In this document: positions 4,932-7,591 of the stretch, piece after piece | Position numbering within the stretch: the stretch's first letter is position 1 | Layout: each line of letters opens with the position of its first letter | Origin: Anaerolineales bacterium | GTDB lineage: Bacteria > Chloroflexota > Anaerolineae > Anaerolineales > UBA4823 | DNA length: 7,591 nucleotides | Assembly (NCBI GenBank): GCA_022865865.1 | Contig: JALHTN010000252.1 | Span: 1-7,591, forward strand | Reading direction: 5' to 3' | Program-made: the position numbers and the translations under genes | Notes under the pieces: generated by a model | The model's input: only the letters and a program-made list of their open reading frames with translations | Told to the model about the DNA's origin: nothing | The model's database searches: none

Positions 4932-6584
4932 ATGTCGAAGAAGATTTACCTGGTTTTTAGCATTTTGATTGTAGCCGCGATGGTTTTGGCTGCCTGTGCA
5001 TCCGCCACCCCGGAACCAACCGAAGCACCCCTGGAACCGGAAGCCACCGAAGCAGCACCTGAACCGGAGAAAGCCACTGCTGTACCTGAAGAGCCAACAG
5101 CTGTGCCAGATGAACCAGAGCCCACAGAAGAAGAGGTGATGGAGGAAGAACGCGGGATCCTGCGATTTACCGACGGCTTGCAATATGGCGGTAATGAGAA
5201 CCTGGACCCCGTGGATGAAGCCCGCTTCTGGCCCACCATTTCCCTGATCTACGATCGCCTGACAGAGCCCGGCTTCGATTCAATGGCCCCACAGCCATCG
5301 CTGGCAGAATCCTGGGAACCGAATGAGGATGCCACGGTGTGGACATTCAACCTGCGTGACGATGTCTACTTCCATGATGGCACCCAGCTCACCTCGGCTG
5401 ATGTCAAATATTCAGCAGATCACTGGAGATCCTCGGAAACATCCATCTTGAGAACCTCCTTTGAGATTGTGGACAGCATCGAGACCCCGGATGATTTCAC
5501 CGTCGTGTTCAATCTAAATCAACCAAGCGTTTTATTTGATCTGAGCGTCATGGATTACCGCGCCCGGGTTGTGCCGGAGGGCAGCTTCGAAGCAACCCCG
5601 AGCATCCTGGAGACAGGTATGGGCTCCGGTCCCTTCAAACTGGACACGTTGGACGTGGAGGGTATCACTGTCCTGGTTGCCAACGATGACTACTGGGATG
5701 GCCCCCCAGGGGTTGCCGGAGTAGAGGTTTACGGTATCGCCGACGGCGAGGCGCAAACAACCGCCTTGCTTTCAGGGCAGCTGGATTTCCAGGGTGTTAC
5801 CCTGGACATAGCCCAACGATTTGAGGGTAATCCTGAATTTATAATCAGCCAGGTTCCAAGCGGCGACTGGTCGGGTCTCGTCATGCGCACTGACATTCCA
5901 CCATTTGACAATTTAGCTTTGCGCCAGGCAATGCACTACGTGCTCGACCGCCAGGAGCTCGTGGACCTCTCGCTCTCCGGAGCCGGTAGGGTTTCCTGCG
6001 ATTCGGCAGTCATGCCCAGTGATCCAAATGTCTTGTCGGAATGCAGCTATGAACAGGATTTAGATGCGGCACGCGCAAAGCTGGAAGAAGCCGGCTACCC
6101 GGATGGCTTCCAGATCGATTTGTACGCCTCCAATATCTGCCAGGACTGGGAGGCATTGACCGAGATCTACCAGCAGCAAGCGGCAGAGGCAGGTATCGAT
6201 GTCAATATTCAAATTGTCTCGGCGGATGGTTTTTGGACCGAGCAGTGGATGGTGGAACCGTTCGTGATCACTTGCTGGAATGGACGTCTCGCTGATACGG
6301 CCCTCAACGAGATCTACCGCGGAGGCGGTTCCTGGAACGAATCCTTCTGGAACGTTCCCGAGTTCGATGCCTTGCTGGATGCAGCCCGCGCCGAAACAGA
6401 TCCGGAGGTGCGACGTGAACACTTTATAGCAGCCCAAAGAATGCTCCATGAAGAGGGCGGCACGCTCATTCCCTACTACCTCGATCTGATCCGGGTTCAG
6501 AAAGCTTGCATCGATGGGATTCCACCGCTTCCAGATGTCTGGATCGATTGGGATGGCATCACCAAACCTGCAAGCTGTGAATAA
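4932..6584 (+). CDS. Substrate-binding lipoprotein of peptide/nickel-type ABC importer (SBP_bac_5 family)
   Basis: Extracytoplasmic ligand-capturing subunit, 550 residues from ATG 4932 (551 from ATG 4929). The N-terminus is a lipoprotein signal: SKK, a hydrophobic stretch at about 5-20, then lipobox L-A-A-C with Cys22 as the predicted lipidated residue. Residues 23-74 form a Pro/Glu/Thr-rich, strongly acidic spacer. The SBP_bac_5 domain follows to the end, with ISLIYDRLTE (about 103-112), PSLAESWEP (122-130), the hallmark WTFNLRDDVYFHDGTQLTSADV segment (137-158), GSGPFKL (231-237), and the late RQAMHYVLDRQELV and ARAKLEEAGYPDGF stretches typical of this group. Six mature-domain cysteines lie at 356, 371, 403, 448, 526 and 549. 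The gene follows the ATPase after 162 bases and is closed by a hairpin at 6607. The ligand is not predictable; peptides, nickel chelates, glutathione and opines are all known in the family. Confidence 0.93.
   Translation: MSKKIYLVFSILIVAAMVLAACASATPEPTEAPLEPEATEAAPEPEKATAVPEEPTAVPDEPEPTEEEVMEEERGILRFTDGLQYGGNENLDPVDEARFWPTISLIYDRLTEPGFDSMAPQPSLAESWEPNEDATVWTFNLRDDVYFHDGTQLTSADVKYSADHWRSSETSILRTSFEIVDSIETPDDFTVVFNLNQPSVLFDLSVMDYRARVVPEGSFEATPSILETGMGSGPFKLDTLDVEGITVLVANDDYWDGPPGVAGVEVYGIADGEAQTTALLSGQLDFQGVTLDIAQRFEGNPEFIISQVPSGDWSGLVMRTDIPPFDNLALRQAMHYVLDRQELVDLSLSGAGRVSCDSAVMPSDPNVLSECSYEQDLDAARAKLEEAGYPDGFQIDLYASNICQDWEALTEIYQQQAAEAGIDVNIQIVSADGFWTEQWMVEPFVITCWNGRLADTALNEIYRGGGSWNESFWNVPEFDALLDAARAETDPEVRREHFIAAQRMLHEEGGTLIPYYLDLIRVQKACIDGIPPLPDVWIDWDGITKPASCE
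4998..5153 (+). repeat. Low-complexity coding repeat: acidic Pro/Glu/Thr spacer in the lipoprotein
   Basis: The codons after the lipidated cysteine encode about 52 residues with 11 prolines and 17 glutamates, only one lysine and one terminal arginine. The DNA carries imperfect short repeats such as ACCGAAGCA and GAACCGGA, and a tandem heptad TAVPEEP / TAVPDEP. It probably acts as a flexible tether that holds the binding domain away from the membrane anchor. Such spacers are frequent in Chloroflexota lipoproteins and tend to vary in length. Confidence 0.75.
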
Positions 6585-6606
6585 ACCATAATCAAAGTTC
6601 GATAAT

Positions 6607-6636
6607 AGAGTAAGAGGCAATCTTGCCTCTTACTCT
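6607..6636 (+). terminator. Rho-independent terminator-like hairpin after the binding-protein gene
   Basis: AGAGTAAGAGGCAA (6607-6620) and its exact reverse complement (6623-6636) give up to 14 bp around a TC centre. In practice this is a 12-bp stem with a 6-base loop. A pyrimidine-rich tail (CTTTCATTT) follows. It lies 22 bases after the stop at 6584, as expected for the end of the transporter transcript. The tail is interrupted by C and A, so read-through into the ligase gene 16 bases later is plausible. The stem is also symmetrical enough to work on the minus strand, but no convergent gene is seen. Confidence 0.8.
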
Positions 6637-6651
6637 CTTTCATTTATACCC

Positions 6652-7591
6652 ATGAATGTGCCATTAACCCCACTTGAATTCCGAGAAAGGGCGGTCTCAC
6701 TCTATACGGATAAAATCGGAATCGTTGATGGCGACAAGCGTTTCACTTATGGGGAATATGACCGACGCATAAATCGTTTTGCTAATGCCTTAATTGATCT
6801 TGGGGTTGGTCAGGATGATGTGGTTTCATTCATCACCTACAATTCGCACCAATTGCTTGAAGCCTATTACGCGGTGCCTCAAATTGAAGGCATTCTGAAT
6901 CCGATTAATATCCGCCTAGCACAACACGAAATTGAATACATTCTCAATCACGCAGGAACGAAGGTGCTGTGTTTTCACCAGGATTTCCTGCCCCTGGTCC
7001 AGGGCATGCGTGACCAATTAAAGAATGTTGAGCAATTCATTATCATGGAAGCTGATGATTATCCAGAGTGGATTCAGGCTTATGAAACACTCCTGGAGAA
7101 TGCATCAGCTGAGGCGGAGGTAGATCTGGACGGAATAGACGAGGATGCGGTGATTGAATTGTTCTATACATCTGGGACGACCGGACCCCCGAAGGGTGTT
7201 CAGATTACCAACCGCACGCTTTATATCCATACCCTGACCGCGATCCCCGGTTTCAGAGTCAGCGACCAGGATACCCTGCTGCATGTTGTGCCTTTATTCC
7301 ACGTCAACGGTTGGGGATCACCGCAGTTCCTGACCGCGGTAGGGGGAACACATGTCATGCTGCGCAAGGTGGATTTCGGCAATATGCTGCGGCTGATCGA
7401 AGAGGAAAAGGTCACCAAGCTGCTGGGTGTACCCACGATCTTCAACGGTATGCTCCAGCATCCAGATCTGAAGAAATATGATTTGAGCAGTCTCGAAGAG
7501 GTAATCATTGGCGGCGCTCCTTCACCCCTGTCACTGATCGAGGCACTAGAAAAGGAGATTGGCTGCCGGGCGTATGTGGGCTACGGTCTGA
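6652..7591 (+). CDS. AMP-forming acyl-CoA synthetase / AMP-dependent ligase, 3'-truncated by the window edge
   Basis: The first 313 codons of an ANL-superfamily adenylating enzyme, open to the last base. Such enzymes activate a carboxylic acid with ATP to an acyl-adenylate, then pass it to CoA in the cytoplasm. Visible motifs are PLTPLEF near the start, the ATP-binding P-loop YTSGTTGPPKGV (172-183), PLFHVNGWG (214-222), VPTIFNGML (260-268), GGAP (287-290) and YVGYGL (308-313), where the adenine-binding YGxTE motif would begin. The remaining third of the N-domain and the C-terminal lid lie outside. The motifs look closest to medium/long-chain fatty acyl-CoA ligases (AlkK/FadD-like), but the acyl substrate is uncertain. 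ATG 6652 fits the family N-terminus, and there is no earlier start in frame after the previous gene. No Shine-Dalgarno sequence precedes it, and a terminator-like hairpin ends 15 bases upstream. Confidence 0.9.
   Translation, partial: MNVPLTPLEFRERAVSLYTDKIGIVDGDKRFTYGEYDRRINRFANALIDLGVGQDDVVSFITYNSHQLLEAYYAVPQIEGILNPINIRLAQHEIEYILNHAGTKVLCFHQDFLPLVQGMRDQLKNVEQFIIMEADDYPEWIQAYETLLENASAEAEVDLDGIDEDAVIELFYTSGTTGPPKGVQITNRTLYIHTLTAIPGFRVSDQDTLLHVVPLFHVNGWGSPQFLTAVGGTHVMLRKVDFGNMLRLIEEEKVTKLLGVPTIFNGMLQHPDLKKYDLSSLEEVIIGGAPSPLSLIEALEKEIGCRAYVGYGL

Noticed and set aside
4896..5183. Minus-strand frame rich in Phe, Gly and Cys opposite the lipoprotein start
   Set aside because: Its odd composition is only the complement of the Pro/Glu/Thr spacer codons; no start context or domain supports it.
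6060..6620. 186-codon open frame on the minus strand opposite the binding-protein gene
   Set aside because: It lies opposite well-supported SBP_bac_5 coding sequence, begins inside the terminator hairpin, and its translation shows no recognisable domain. It is the antisense shadow of a codon-biased gene.
6652..7591. Ligase as a pseudogene or truncated gene
   Set aside because: The frame is open without interruption to the last base, and its motifs are in order up to YVGYGL; the truncation is caused by the window edge.
1..7591. Mobile elements, CRISPR arrays, tRNA or rRNA genes, origin of replication
   Set aside because: I found no transposase or integrase motifs, terminal repeats, regularly spaced direct repeats, tRNA-like cloverleaf or rRNA stretches when reading both strands; coding density is high and all genes share one strand.

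Overview
The window reads as one same-strand (+) block from a bacterial chromosome. It holds a TetR-family regulator, a complete peptide/nickel-type (Dpp/Opp) ABC importer, and the first 313 codons of an AMP-forming acyl-CoA synthetase that runs off the right edge. The best taxonomic guess is Chloroflexota, perhaps an Anaerolineae-like lineage. It rests on the lipoprotein binding protein with a long Pro/Glu/Thr-rich acidic spacer after the lipobox, a spacer style common in that phylum, and on the fused double ATPase. This is inference by style, not by search.

Layout. Bases 2-19 hold a perfect 8+2+8 palindrome of the kind bound by TetR repressors, 21 bases upstream of the GTG start of the tetR gene (41-673). 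After a 53-base gap without a terminator come two permeases of DppB type (727-1680) and DppC type (1732-2631). A single 713-residue protein carrying both ATPase modules (2628-4769) follows and overlaps dppC by four bases. A 162-base intercistronic region then holds a hairpin that begins in the ATPase stop codon, a separate 12-base perfect palindrome, and an extended 10-base match to the anti-Shine-Dalgarno sequence. The substrate-binding lipoprotein (4932-6584) comes next, followed by a strong 14-bp terminator-like hairpin (6607-6636). The acyl-CoA synthetase starts only 16 bases beyond that hairpin, with no visible Shine-Dalgarno sequence.

How the parts work together. The lipoprotein would capture a small ligand outside the cytoplasmic membrane, the two permeases would form the channel, and the fused ATPase would drive uptake. 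The TetR protein probably controls its own promoter and, by read-through, perhaps the transporter. The adjacent ligase suggests that an imported or derived carboxylic acid may be activated to its CoA thioester, but the terminator between them weakens the case for one operon. The ligand cannot be read from the sequence.

I see no mobile element, CRISPR array, tRNA or rRNA. No clearly new system is visible. The most unusual parts are the structured region upstream of the binding protein and the hairpin-then-start arrangement before the ligase.
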